Below are positions 1-11,598 of a stretch of DNA of 64,000 bases, piece by piece. Every line of letters starts with the position of its first letter. Position 1 is the first letter of the stretch. The translations under genes were made by a program, and so were the position numbers. Where the stretch lies: the NCBI RefSeq assembly GCF_025118155.1, contig NW_026251437.1, forward strand, positions 1-64,000. The letters are read 5' to 3'. The DNA is from Cokeromyces recurvatus (lineage: Eukaryota; Mucoromycota; Mucoromycetes; Mucorales; Mucoraceae). The notes below the pieces were generated by a model. It did not search any database. It was not told the origin of the DNA and saw only the letters and a program-made list of their open reading frames with translations.

Positions 1-719
1 AATAGAGAAGAGGAAGCAGAATTCTTGGATGAAGAAGGTATGAGGAAATATCAATAAAAAAAAAAAAATAAAGAGCTCCATTTAACAGAAGAATTAGAAC
101 AAGAAAAACTAATTCAGGAGCTTCGAGAACAAAACGATTCAGCAAATTTAAAAATTCAGGTATACATCATAAATTATATTAATAATGTACTTGTATACTT
201 ATAACTGTAATTAGGTTGGATTAATATTTATTGGTTGCATGTTATCCATATTGTAAATCACACCTAATGTGCCATCTTTTCAAATATAATAACATGGTTT
301 ATAATAGGTTTTTTATTTTATTATTTCAAAAAGGTTTACCAATAATTATACCAATATCACGATTATATCAGCCAACAGAATTAGTTATAAACTCACCTAA
401 ACTTGCAATTATTACGAGTGTTTTATCTATTTTTATGTCTATCTTTACATTGGTTTTATCGTCAAGAATTCAACTCTGTTCACAGCAGATCAGTAAAATT
501 AAGGAAAAAATACCCTTAAAATATACAGTCATAGTAACTGTTTTAACTGGATCTATAGCACCTATTATGTCCCTTGATACCACTTTAATTGAATTTATAT
601 TTTGGTCAATACCATTCATGTTGAGTATTATGTATTATATATCCTTCTATATGATAAATCAAGTGTATGAAGGCCTTGACGAATTAGAAGGCTCTAAATA
701 CAAATATAAAGGTGCTTAA
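1..719 (+). CDS. 4-TM membrane protein of unknown function, 5' partial
   Basis: The gene enters from the left edge, so its start is missing. Exons 1-37, 74-159, 215-252 and 308-719 join in frame across introns 38-73 (36 bp), 160-214 and 253-307, all GT-AG. The visible N-terminal part is acidic and Glu-rich (about 40 residues). Four hydrophobic segments follow: one across the third and fourth exons, one around LAIITSVLSIFMSIFTLVL, one around TVIVTVLTGSIAPIM, and one near the C-terminus around LIEFIFWSIPFMLSIMYY. The protein ends in a short hydrophilic tail (YEGLDELEGSKYKYKGA). I do not recognise the family. It is probably a small organelle or ER multipass protein, which is inference from hydrophobicity only. 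Confidence 0.6.
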
Positions 720-796
720 AAAAAAAAAATTGAAGTAGCTTAGTGACAATAAAATGGTCTTCTTTATTTTTTGTATTTGATTTTTTTTTTAATAAT

Positions 797-1596
797 ATGT
801 CTATATTGGAAAACAACAAGAGAAGTGTATGTTATCGTTGTAGGAAAGCAGGAACAGTGTACAGCCCTCTAATTAGCTGTAATTACTGTACTTTATTTTG
901 GCATCTCGATTGTCTTATTCAGCCAATGTCAAATATACCTGAAGATTGGAAATGTCCACGCCACCAAGAACGATCTCATGTAATTTTGAAATTAATAATA
1001 GTATTTATAAATATTAACTTTTTAATAGACAAGAAAACATAAAAAGAAGACCCTTAATGGTAATATAGTGAAAATTGTGCAGCAAGAGGATAATATGTCA
1101 TTTCATGAAGCAAATGATATTGTAAAATATGGTAGTGTTATATATTCTCTACCAACCTCCTCAATAGAAAATGATTTTTTGAATTACGCTAGAAAGTTTG
1201 TATTGTACAATAATCTTTAGGATCGAGATTATCATTATAACATTTCAAAATGTAATAGATGTCGAAAACATATAGCAATTAAGAGTAGCAAAGATCAATA
1301 TGATACAAAAGTAGAGCAAGCAAGAGAATGGTTAGATAATGTGACATCTTTTCAATTCCATGATGGAATTCAAATGCTTTTAGATGCAGCTAATGTATAT
1401 AGTAGTAATTCACATTTATTTTATTATTAATCCTTTCCTTTATTAGTATGATACACATCAATCATCCTATATTAATGATAAGATATCATTAGAATTAAGT
1501 GAAGAAGAGTATAAGAAGCTTGAAATAGTTGAACAATTAATTAGACTTAAAGGTGAAGAGAAGCTCTTAAAAGAATTATATTACTCGTATGAATAG
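797..1596 (+). CDS. PHD-finger protein, Rco1/PHF12-like, with in-frame TAG
   Basis: The first exon (797-979) encodes a PHD-type zinc finger: CYRCRK, then LISCNYCTLFWHLDCL, then WKCPRH, i.e. Cys4-His-Cys3 spacing with a final Cys/His. The WHLDCL and W-CP-H ending resembles the second PHD finger of Rco1-type Rpd3S subunits, which bind chromatin (family knowledge). Introns 980-1028 and 1395-1446 are GT-AG. The last exon ends at 1596 with a Lys/Glu-rich coil. Reading straight through exon 2, an in-frame TAG sits at 1218-1220 between two convincing coding stretches. Only a 21-nt GT-AG segment (1200-1220) or an 84-bp alternative intron removes it. The gene is therefore either oddly spliced or recently broken. 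The assignment to Rco1 is tentative; the PHD finger is firm. Confidence 0.55.
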
Positions 1597-1785
1597 TCTA
1601 TCTATTATCAATGTTAATAATAAAACTAGCAAATGAGTAAAAGAGATATTTTACAATCTTCTCGTTATAATATTAGATATTATTTCATCCTTCATAATAT
1701 GACAAAAAAAATAAAATAAAGGGCATTTATATTCAGCTTTCAAATTTTTTCTTTTTTTTTTTTCCCAACTTTATGGTATTAAATC

Positions 1786-2966
1786 ATGGCAGCTCCAATT
1801 GATGTCCAAGTTTGCACAACAATTCTTCCACCTTTTCAATTAATAAAAGGGATCGATCTCGGATACAATGATGATTATGTTTTTGATGTAACAGCTAACT
1901 CTCAATACGCAATTACTTCTGCTTCTGATAATTTTGTTCGACTTTACGATCTTAGTACATTGCAGTTATCACATACTATTCCTGCACATAATGAACGAAT
2001 TTCCAAAATGAAATTGAAAAGCGATCAATATCTATTTACTGTCAGTGAGGATTCTACTTTAAAACGTTGGGATTTAAGAACAAATAATGCAGTACAAACA
2101 TTTAAATGTATGCTGTTGTTTAGTTAATCTGAAATCACTAAACTAATGACTTTGTATATGTAGATAATAAGCCCTTGACAGCTTTTGATATTAATTGCAA
2201 TGACTCGATGGCTATTGTTGGCACAGAATTTTCAACAAATAGTCAATCGGCCGATCTTGTTTTTTATGATGCACGAAACACTTCTGTGCTTCATGTGTTT
2301 AACGAATCACATGGTGATGATATTACAGAAGTAAGTATTTGTAAAATAAGCTTTTTTTTTCATTTATTCTTAAAATTTTATAGATCCAATGTCACCCTTT
2401 ATCACCTGCACAATTTATATCATGTTCAACTGATGGTATACTTAACAACTATGATGTCACGGATTTCGATGAAGAAGAAGCCATGATTTCAGCTATCAAT
2501 TCAGGATCTTCAGTAAATAAAGCGGGATATTTTGGACCTAATGCAGAATATTTATATTGTTTAACTCATATTGAAACTTTTTCACTTCATACATCAGAGG
2601 GTGATGTTATCTGTGATTTTGGAGATGTTAGAGGCATAAATGTTACAGAAGTCGATTATGCTATTGACTGTAATTATGATCCAATTAATCAACGTTTTTA
2701 CTTAATTACAGGAAACAACACGTTAGTATATCAATAATGGCTGATTCTAAAAAGAAGAAGAAAAAGAAAACTAATTACTTTCTGGATTTAGTGGTACAGT
2801 TGATTTTTTTCATGTTAACATTGGACAGCTTCAGCACTGTCAGCAGTTAAAAATGAGTGGTGGACACACGGATGTTGTGCGTTCATTATATTGGAATCAT
2901 CCAACCCAAAGTATTCTAACAGGTGGTGAGGACGGTAGATTATGTGCCTGGCAGGGCCAAATTTAA
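1786..2966 (+). CDS. WD40-repeat protein, WDR89-like
   Basis: Four exons (1786-2107, 2164-2330, 2384-2721, 2792-2966) join to 333 codons plus stop with all phases consistent. WD-type blades are visible: SASDNFVRLYDL, VSEDSTLKRWDL, VFYDAR, SCSTDGILNNYDV, and a final GGHTDVVRSLYW ... TGGEDGRLCAWQG. The set and length fit WDR89, a small seven-blade propeller of unclear role (family knowledge). Without splicing, the reading frame would stop after blade 2. The start is chosen at the first ATG after a T-rich leader. The next upstream gene ends about 190 bp before it on the same strand. Confidence 0.8.
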
Positions 2967-5303
2967 TTCTATATGTACATTCCAGCAATTAAAAAGACTT
3001 AGAATAATTCGGAATAGGATATACATGTTACTTTAATTAAAGTAGAAAGGGTTGAAATAATTATCATAATATATATAGCATCACTAACTTTAAAAATACA
3101 TTGTAAGATATATTGTATAAATAAAATTAACTGTTTCAATGAAACAATAAATACATGTAATTACGCAGCCGTAGATTTTTTTTTTTTTTTTTTTTACCAT
3201 ATATTTTAATGACCCAGCTTTTATTATGAATAATACAAGAAAACATTAAAGTTAATAGGTTTATAATGCCTTAATATTCATGTATATTCAATAAATAAAC
3301 CAATAATTTTGAAAATTAGTCTTATTTATTTATGTTTTTAAAGTAAAATACAATATTATTTTAAATATGGATGGAATTGAACAGACTTGCTCTGTTTACT
3401 GATACCTAGATTAAATCAGTTAAATTAAGTATAAAAATTTTGTGCAAATCTGAATATTGATACCTAGTTTAGTCACCTTTTGTTCAATGTATTTGTTACA
3501 TTTAGCTGCATTTTCTATATACTTACCTGATATATAATTCTACTGTTGCTTTATTATACTAAATATCAATTGCTCCCTGCTACAATTCCTTTATATTGCT
3601 AAATATCATAATACAGCAGCACGCTTGTATTTTAAATGAAACTAGGCTTTTTAATTGGGTTAAAATCTGGTAGATAGCATTACTTATTATGGTTGTAAGA
3701 TTTGTAACTTAATTCATAATAGAACATAAAGTGCACTTCTATGATAATTCTGTCTATACACGTGTTAAGTGTATTTACCCTTGTATAAAAAACATAATTA
3801 ATAACCTCGTACATCCAAAAAGATATCTTCTATTATTGTTCTGCTGAATATAAATGTATAAGAACAACTTTATAAGTTAAACTAAGGTAAACTAAGTGTG
3901 ATCGTATGATTTAAAGAAGAAAAGGAAGAAGAAAGAGAGCAAAAAAGAAGTATAGTTTGAGGCTTGTTTATTGAATGTAAAAAGAATGATATAAAGACTA
4001 TTTCGTGTCTACACCAATTGCTTGTATTTTTACTAATGAATCCTGAATCAAAGAAATTAAAAATAGCTATCAAAGAACATGAGTCATGAAACAGTGTTAG
4101 TATTCAGATATATACGTCTTGTTGATTCAAGCTACTGATTTATATATATTATATATTGGGCGTTATAATGACCTGATTAAGTTTTAATTATAAAATTTAT
4201 TGTTTGATCTGAGTATATGTTCCTGATATTTTTTATATTTTATTGTATTGGATCAAAAATGACCTGAATCCTTTATCAAGGTTATAAAAATAAATATTTA
4301 GAAATAATACAATATTTTATTTATTTAACATATTTAGTTGATTAACTGTCAATAGGGTTTATATTATATTATTTACAAGATATTATATACAGTAAGATAT
4401 GATATCTTTTATTATATAATCAGGCTTATTGTTTATCCTGTATTATGTAATCCATCTTTTCTATTATTGTTTATGCTTATTTTATAACACTAAGAATAAC
4501 GCAAGTATGCGTAATAATTGATTTCACTCTAAGTTCATGTATTTGTTATAAAATTAAATATACAAAAGACATGGATATATTTATAATAATTTTTGATATC
4601 ATAATAATTAAATCGACCTTTTTTTTTTCTATAATTATATTATCAAATACAATTTGTAATATTTTTATTCTTATTATTATTTATCATCCTTATTTACAAA
4701 AGATATAAATACTTTAGTATTATTTACCTTTATTTTGTATTAATTCTTATAATTAAATCTTAACTTGTCTTTACCTTAATAAAATTTATTATCAAGTCTC
4801 AATGTACTTCCTTCATATCTTTTTATTCTATTTCATATATTTCTTATTTTATTTTACCTGTAGACTACAACAGAAATCATTTGCGATGTTCCTTTGTGTA
4901 CAAAATTTATCTTTTTACACCACTGGACAAAACTAATATACTTGTGGTGCCTTTTTTTTTAAGCTAAATCTTGATTTCATCCCTGTTGCTCTCAATGTTA
5001 TACATGAAACTTATAAAACAACAAAGAAGATTATCTTGTTGTAAAATAAGCCTTACGTTATTCTTCACCTCCTTTCTTTAATAAGCTAATGTCCTTAGCC
5101 AACAATATTCAACAAAATAATTTACAAGGGCAATCCTAATATCAAAATTATAACTCGAGATACAAGCTAAATTTTTCTGATAAAAAAAAATTATATAAAA
5201 TATAGAAGGAAGTTTAAAGACAGACAAATAAAGAGATATTATTGGCCAGATCACGTGATTATTGAATTCTATATATGGGCTATTGTGTAACAATACAACA
5301 AGA
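2967..5303. other. Gene-free AT-rich stretch
   Basis: No convincing coding exon on either strand. It contains a T-tract near 3178-3195 and the first copy of a dispersed inverted repeat (about 3907-4260, listed separately). The small open frames here lack any recognisable motif. Confidence 0.6.
3907..4260 (+). repeat. Dispersed repeat, copy X (inverted partner at 19.9-20.2 kb)
   Basis: This stretch matches the reverse complement of about 19938-20242. Shared blocks include TGTAAAAAGAATGATATAAA, AACAGTGTTAGTATTCAG, GATTCAAGCTACTGATTTAT and TTGGGCGTTATAATG, with small indels between them. No terminal inverted repeats or coding capacity are evident. It could be a MITE-like or otherwise non-autonomous dispersed element. 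Confidence 0.7.
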
Positions 5304-5376
5304 GCCTAGCTAGCTCAATCGGTAGAGCGTGAGACTCTTAATCTCAAGGTTGGGGGTTCGACCCCCCCGTTGGGCT
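5304..5376 (+). tRNA. tRNA-Lys(CUU)
   Basis: A 73-nt cloverleaf. The acceptor arm GCCTAGC pairs with GTTGGGC (with G-U wobbles). The D arm contains TAGCTCAATCGGTAGAG (A box). The anticodon stem GAGAC/GTCTC-like arm holds CTT at 5337-5339 (position 34-36). The T arm is GGGGGTTCGACCCCC (B box). The discriminator is T. A run of seven Ts starting about 7 nt downstream can serve as the Pol III terminator. There is no intron. Confidence 0.95.
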
Positions 5377-5544
5377 TCATTTTTTTCTTAATTTTTTACG
5401 CGTTGGCTGTCGTTCTTTTCATCTCGAGACAGTTTAGCTTCAATTAATTATTATTCTTCGTAATAGTGAACATAGTATGGGTTAACAAAAATGAACGTCG
5501 AAATTTCAATTTTTTTTTAATTTTTTTTATATACATTTGTAGCC

Positions 5545-5695
5545 GCGAGATTCAATTGCAGTTGCAATTAGCTTAGATATGTGAATAGGAGCCAGATAAT
5601 GTCCTTTCATCTCAGGACACTTGTCCATCTCGTCGAGGATATCTTCAATGAAGTTCAGATAATAGTTAGTTACCCTGCCTCTTGGTTGAGTTTTG
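5545..5695 (-). pseudogene. DDE transposase fragment (IS630/Tc1-type core relic)
   Basis: On the minus strand an open stretch reads FIEDILDEMDKCPEMKGHYL followed by APIHISKLIATAIESRGY. In IS630/Tc1-type transposases this surrounds the second catalytic Asp (pattern ...GHYLVMDNAPIH..., family knowledge). Here the residues that would carry the Asp are missing, so the core is deleted. A stop lies just upstream. Only this fragment is recognisable. Confidence 0.6.
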
Positions 5696-6124
5696 GCCCC
5701 TCCTAACAGCTTTCATCTTCAGCAATATCCATAGGATCATTTCCATTCTCATCCACGACTCTTCCCTGCCCATCCTCAAAATAAAAAGAGTAACTCATTG
5801 CAAAAGTAGATTAAGAAAAAACAGTGTTGTATCTTATACGACATTTTTTTTCCCCCTGAAAAGTGCGATACCATTTTGGGAAAAGATGTATAGATATTAA
5901 TATTAAATATTCATCATATACATCATCCTATTAATATTAAGTAGTAGTAATATTTTAACATCAGACGTGAAGCATGACATGGATACAATATCTTTTGTAC
6001 AAAGTAAAAGAATTATAAAAGAAATATGTCAGAACTATTATACAGAATTAAAATAGGTCTAACAATCAATTATTTGATTGTATAATGAAGAGTGCTTTCC
6101 TTTTAACATAAATAAAAATCTACA

Positions 6125-6290
6125 TCTTATTAATTTCACATTTTTTGAAGCTGAACATTGGCAAAGATTTTGTAAATAACCTAGAAGAACACTATCACAA
6201 GCTTCTTTAGCAATTCGCCTTGATAACATATCACCTTCTAAGAGCTTTTATCTCTTCAATTTGCTTTTGAAAGTGTGCCCAAAATTATTC
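6125..6290 (-). pseudogene. DDE transposase C-terminal fragment
   Basis: The minus strand reads FKSKLKR, a stop, then KLLEGDMLSRRIAKEACDSV and LGYLQNLCQCSASKN. This looks like the C-terminal tail after the DDE domain of Tc1/IS630-type transposases. Its position relative to the core fragment at 5.6 kb is wrong for one element on this strand. The two are therefore separate relics or were rearranged. Confidence 0.45.
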
Positions 6291-7970
6291 AAATAAGTAT
6301 GATGAAAGTGATAAATGCAACCATAGCCACGCCTTACAACAAGTCTTTCTATACTCTTCGATTTATTTCATGCTTATTTGTGTTAAGAGTTGAAAATTAC
6401 ACAAAAGATATGCAATTCATGTTTGACCTACTTTTGAGCTTTGTGCACGTATTAATTTAAGAAAGCTATGGCTCTGAGGAAAGGTATATTCAGATATACA
6501 AATTATAAAGGCTTTTTTATTTTTATTTTCATTTTTTTTACTCGTTCTTTACAATACTAATAGATGAAAATGTATCCAAAAATATTTTCGTGGCAAATGT
6601 ACAATAGGATTATATAATATACACTGTACCTAGCTTTATTTTGAAGATGTACCGACTTGACTAAAAAAGAAAAAAAAAAAAGAAAAAAAAGAAAAGAAGC
6701 CCTTATTTATTTAAAGGAAAAAACAAGTATTCAAAATAATAAAGCGAAAATCAAATCTATTCCAAATTTTAAATATACAAACGGAAAATGGCTCACATTT
6801 ATGGAAGATGATAATTATAATGACTAGTAATTTATGATTTTATTCTATGTACCTTATTTTCTTTTTCGAAAGAAAAAACAAATTTAATGTCTCAGAGGAC
6901 CACTTCAGGATTTTGTTATATAAACGTTTAATAAGAAGGTCAGTATGATATTCTTTGAGTCACTTATTGCTTCTCATCAAGATGTAGAATTTTAAACATC
7001 GAGAAGTTACTTTTCTTCTTTATCCTCTTTATAAAATTTTGTATAATACTAAGCTGTTCTCACAACACTACCAACATCTAACTCTACTTGTTTTGTTGTT
7101 ATTTTATGTTGTATGATGATATCGAGCAATTTTTTTTTTTTGAACCTGAGTTAAGTTCTATGAGTAATAAGAGTTCCTTCTAATAATCATAAGCTATTTT
7201 AAGCGATCTTTGATAATTGGACTTATCGACTTTATGATTCATATCTAGTTTCTAAACATGATATGGGCTTATAAAAATCGGTTGGTTATGTTTTTGATTT
7301 CTTCAAGGTCAAATTTAGGAATTTTATTTGTAGAGAATTAAAGCAATAAATGACTTTATAGGATACATTTATTCATTATTCAATTTGATTTAACAATTTT
7401 AAAATAAAAAACAAATAGAAAGCTTGCTAATGTGCAATTAATATGCAAGGCTAAAACAAATTGTACGAAAGAAAAATAAATAAAATAAGAATACTGAAGT
7501 GTAGAAAAAAATAAAATCTGATACACAAGTTTATTAGAAAAAAAAAAAAAAACTGAATGAAATAAAAATATTACTACAAACACATTAGATATAATAACAT
7601 ATCCATTCTCTTCACTTTCCTCCTTTTCTTTTTTTTTTCTTTCTTTCATACTTTCGCCTTGGGTTCAAAAAAAAAAAAAAAGGGTTCTTTATATACCTTA
7701 TACATTATTGAGCTGGTTTGGACAAATTTTGGTAAATAAAACACCCGCACTCAATTTGGACATATAATTTTTCTTTTTTTAAAAGAAAAAAAAAAAAAAT
7801 GGAAAAATTAAGACTGTCTTTAAAATAAATATATAAATTTCCCTGGTTTCTATTTTTTAAATAAATACCTAATTTAGAATTTTTGATTTACTATTTTTTT
7901 TTTTCTTTTTTCCTATTTCCCTATTTTTTTTTTTTTCTTTTTCTTATATATAACTAGAAATAATAATAAA
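6291..7970. other. Gene-free AT-rich stretch with homopolymer runs
   Basis: I see no supported gene. The region has many A and T runs and ends in a pyrimidine-rich leader before the AT-hook gene, which would fit a promoter/5' UTR for that gene. Confidence 0.5.
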
Positions 7971-8936
7971 ATGGTTCATAATACAATTGAAGTTTTTCTT
8001 CAACCACCTTCACCTACTATGAATAATGCATGCAAGTTGCCTCCTGTCAAATCTTTACTTCCTTTAGACGATGATCAACAACAACAACAATCACTTCCGA
8101 GTATTCGTTTAACAGACGATGACCCTATTATCAATAGAAAAGAGACTAGTAACAGTTCTAATAATAAATTAGATACTATCGAACCTACCTTTAATTCATT
8201 ATCTATTTCTACTTCACCTTATCAAAGTCCTTTAATGTCCTTTTCTTCTCCTTCATCAGCTACTTCTTCAATAAGTGGTTCCCCATTAATATCGCCTTTA
8301 CAGGATAGTCCCTTCTTATTACCACCACCTGATACAAGTTCATTAAGACGCTGTCGTTCAATATCTAATGCTTCAAATACATCTTCACCTATTACTTCAC
8401 CTTACACACATTTTACATTTCGTTCTCTCTCAGAGCCACCTACTCTCGATTTACCACCAACTATAACAGACGACGATGATGAAGAAGAAGTGAATAAAAA
8501 TAATAGTTTAGTAATAACAACAACACAAAGTGAAGATAATTATCATCCTATTTTTGGACCTAAAAGAAAGCGAGGAAGACCACCGAATGCGACTCGACCC
8601 GAAGTTCAAGGTGATAGCAATTGGACCTTTGTGAAGCCAACAGTTTGGGATGTTAAACATCAACAACCAAACCCAATTCAAAGAGAACACAACAATAATA
8701 ATAATACCCCTTCTTACAGAAAACCGGAAAATACCACAGTAATGACTAATAATCTAAATACCTTCATGACAACGAATATGGATATGGCCTTAAGTATACC
8801 CAAAAAGAAACGAGGTCGTAAACCAAAGAAACAATTAGTAGGTAATTCATGTTTCGTTTGGCGTGATTTAACTGCACCACGTGGAGCTAATAAGAAAACA
8901 TTATTACTATCAAAAAATGAAAAGCAAAAAGGATAA
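7971..8936 (+). CDS. AT-hook protein, low-complexity
   Basis: A single-exon frame of 321 codons. The first 150 residues are Ser/Pro/Thr-rich with a Q run (QQQQQ). An acidic patch (DDDDEEE) follows near residue 170. Two AT-hook motifs are clear: KRKRGRPPN near residue 200 and KKKRGRKPKK near residue 280. AT-hooks bind the minor groove of AT-rich DNA (family knowledge), so a nuclear chromatin or transcription role is likely. The low-complexity remainder suggests a disordered regulator. No other domain is seen. The start is the first ATG after a long pyrimidine leader; the stop is followed by a T run at about 8972-9005. Confidence 0.75.
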   Translation: MVHNTIEVFLQPPSPTMNNACKLPPVKSLLPLDDDQQQQQSLPSIRLTDDDPIINRKETSNSSNNKLDTIEPTFNSLSISTSPYQSPLMSFSSPSSATSSISGSPLISPLQDSPFLLPPPDTSSLRRCRSISNASNTSSPITSPYTHFTFRSLSEPPTLDLPPTITDDDDEEEVNKNNSLVITTTQSEDNYHPIFGPKRKRGRPPNATRPEVQGDSNWTFVKPTVWDVKHQQPNPIQREHNNNNNTPSYRKPENTTVMTNNLNTFMTTNMDMALSIPKKKRGRKPKKQLVGNSCFVWRDLTAPRGANKKTLLLSKNEKQKG

Positions 8937-8970
8937 ATATAATATGTATTTAAAGGAAAAAAAAATGACT

Positions 8971-9007
<37 letters not shown>

Positions 9008-9139
9008 GAATGGCCTTAATTTATTTTATGCATAAAATAAATAAACAATGATTGACAAAACTATTTATATAAGATTGTACTATATTATTATTACTCCTTT
9101 CTTCTTCTTCTTCTTTTTTTTTTCCCTTGTTAATTAAAA

Positions 9140-9608
9140 ATGTTATCTCTCAATAAACATTTACTAAAAACCTATCGTTCTCTTCATTCAAGAATACGAA
9201 AGACTTCAAGATATTATCATTGCAATGAGCATCAACATACTGATCCTCGAGGGGATAAAACAGTTCATGTGATGCACTCTCGAGGTGTTAACCTACTACA
9301 CGATCCTTTATTATCCAAAGGTACAGCCTTTAGTATTGCTGAAAGAGAACGTCTTTCGATTCGTGGTCTTGTTCCACCTCGTTGTCAAGAGATGGATAGA
9401 CAACTCTTGCGCGTCAAACGTAACCTTGATTCATGTGAGACTCCTCTTTCAAAATTTGTCTTTTTAGCTGCTTTACATGACCGTAATGAGACACTTTATT
9501 ATAAACTTCTTATGGAGAATTTGGAAGAATTAGCTGGTATCATTTATACTCCCACAGGTAATCTTTGTATCTTGTATTTTTGATATATAAAATTTCATTC
9601 TGAAAACC

Positions 9609-9641
<33 letters not shown>

Positions 9642-10194
9642 GTCAAAAAAAAAAGTCGGCTTAGCGAGTCAAATGTCACATTCAATTTACCGTCGTTCAA
9701 GAGGTATGTACTTTTCAAGTCAAGATCGTGGTCAAATGTCTGCTATGGTCTATAACTGGCCACATGATGAAGTAGATGTAATTGTTGTTACAGATGGTTC
9801 AAGAGTACTTGGCTTAGGTGATTTAGGAGCCAATGGTATGCAAATTCCTATTGGAAAATTAAGTTTAGTAAGGAGAAAGAAAGAAAGAAAAAAAAATAGT
9901 TTTTTTTTGCAGATCCATTCTTATAATATATATATTTATATACATACAAATACATCTATCTATAGTACGTTGCTGCTGGTGGTATTCGACCTAGAGCTGT
10001 ATTGCCTGTTGTTTTAGATGTTGGTACAAATAATCAAACTCTTTTAAATGATCCTCTTTATCTTGGAATGGGACATCCAAGGTTAGAAGGGGATGAGTAC
10101 TATTCTTTTGTAGATGAGTGGATTACTGCTATTTTGAGTAGATGGCCAAGTAAGTAAAGAGAACGTTTTTAACTTTTGTTTCTCTCAACTGATG

Positions 10195-10240
<46 letters not shown>

Positions 10241-11435
10241 TAGATACATTAATTCAATTTGAAGATTTCAAATATCCTCATGCATATAATATATTAGCTA
10301 AATGTAACATGAAAATAATAATAGTGCTTTAATTATTTAATAACGGCTATGAATATAGATAGAGATCGTGTAACATGCTTTAATGACGATATTCAGTCCA
10401 CGTCTTCAATTGCATTAGCTGGTATTTTAGCTTCATTGAAGGCGAGAGGACTTGCACAAGAAGATTTAATTCATGAACGTATTGTGTGTGTCGGAGCAGG
10501 ATCGGCAGGAATAGGAGTATGTGAAGGTATCATTGACTGTATGGTCGCTCAAGAGCATGTAAAGAGTCGAGAGGAAGCCTATTCAAAGATTTTCGTCCTA
10601 GATCAATATGGTCTTTTAGGTAACCCTACTTTACCCCCTAATAATAATAGTAGTGTCAAGTTGCCAACGACAAGGCAAACAAAATTAGATGACTTACAAT
10701 ATTGTTATGTTAAACATCATCTGAAAGATCAAATGTGTTTAGAGGATGTCATCAGACAGGTAAAGCCCACCGTTTTATTGGGTTTGACTGGCACTCAAGG
10801 TGTCTTTACCGAAAATGCCATTCGTGAGATGGCGATACATCATGAAAGGCCCGTCATTTTCCCTTTAAGTAATCCCGATACTCATGCTGAATGTACAGCA
10901 GAAGAAGCGTTCAAGTGGACTGATGGTAGAGCTATCTTTGCTTCTGGAAGTCCCTTTAAGGATGTTCAATTACCCAATGGTAAAATTTGTAGAACAAACC
11001 AATGCAATAATTCATATAGCTTCCCTGTAACGTATACATATACATATATGTGTATGTCATGTATATAAATATATTTATGATTTTTTTTTTTTAATTATAT
11101 ATATACAAAATATATATATATACATTTATAAGGGTATCGGATTAGGTATTACAGTGTCAAGAGCAAATCGAGTGACAAATACTATGTTTTTAGAAACTGC
11201 ACGTACAATCGCTAATATGGCTACATTAGAACAGTTAAAAGATGGCATCCTCTTCCCAGGTGTAAGCCAACTGAGAGAGGTTGCTTTAAATGTAGGTACA
11301 AAAGTTTGCGACGTTGCATTTCAAGAGGGTGTAGCCACTGCAGTGCTAGAAGAAGGCGAAATTCTCAGTGATATAGTTAGAAATTCTGCTTATCAACCAG
11401 AATATGTTCCACTTGTTTATAGTTCTCGTCGCTGA
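9140..11435 (+). CDS. Malic enzyme, NAD(P)-dependent, probably mitochondrial
   Basis: Six exons (9140-9557, 9656-9867, 9966-10149, 10244-10303, 10359-11026, 11133-11435) join to 614 codons plus stop. The protein decarboxylates malate to pyruvate with NAD(P)H production. Visible hallmarks are YTPTVGLA, the substrate-site stretch [17 protein letters not shown], the metal/substrate segment FEDF with CFNDDIQ, the dinucleotide motif GAGSAGIGV, and the NP-containing region FPLSNPD. The N-terminal 30 residues are basic, hydroxylated and free of acids ([15 protein letters not shown]...), which fits a mitochondrial targeting peptide. In Mucoromycota malic enzyme is linked to NADPH supply for lipid synthesis (family knowledge); which cofactor this copy uses cannot be read here. 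The fourth intron is only 55 bp and the third contains about 36 Ts. Confidence 0.93.
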
Positions 11436-11598
11436 ATATCTTTAATCATAGTATATATTTATATACATGTATATGCTAATCACATTTTGTTTCGATAAAA
11501 AAAATAAAAAAAAAAAATAAAAAAAAAAAAATAAAAAAATTATAAAATATAATTAAAATCGTTGTTTTTTTTTTCCTTTAAAAAACTCTGATTATATT

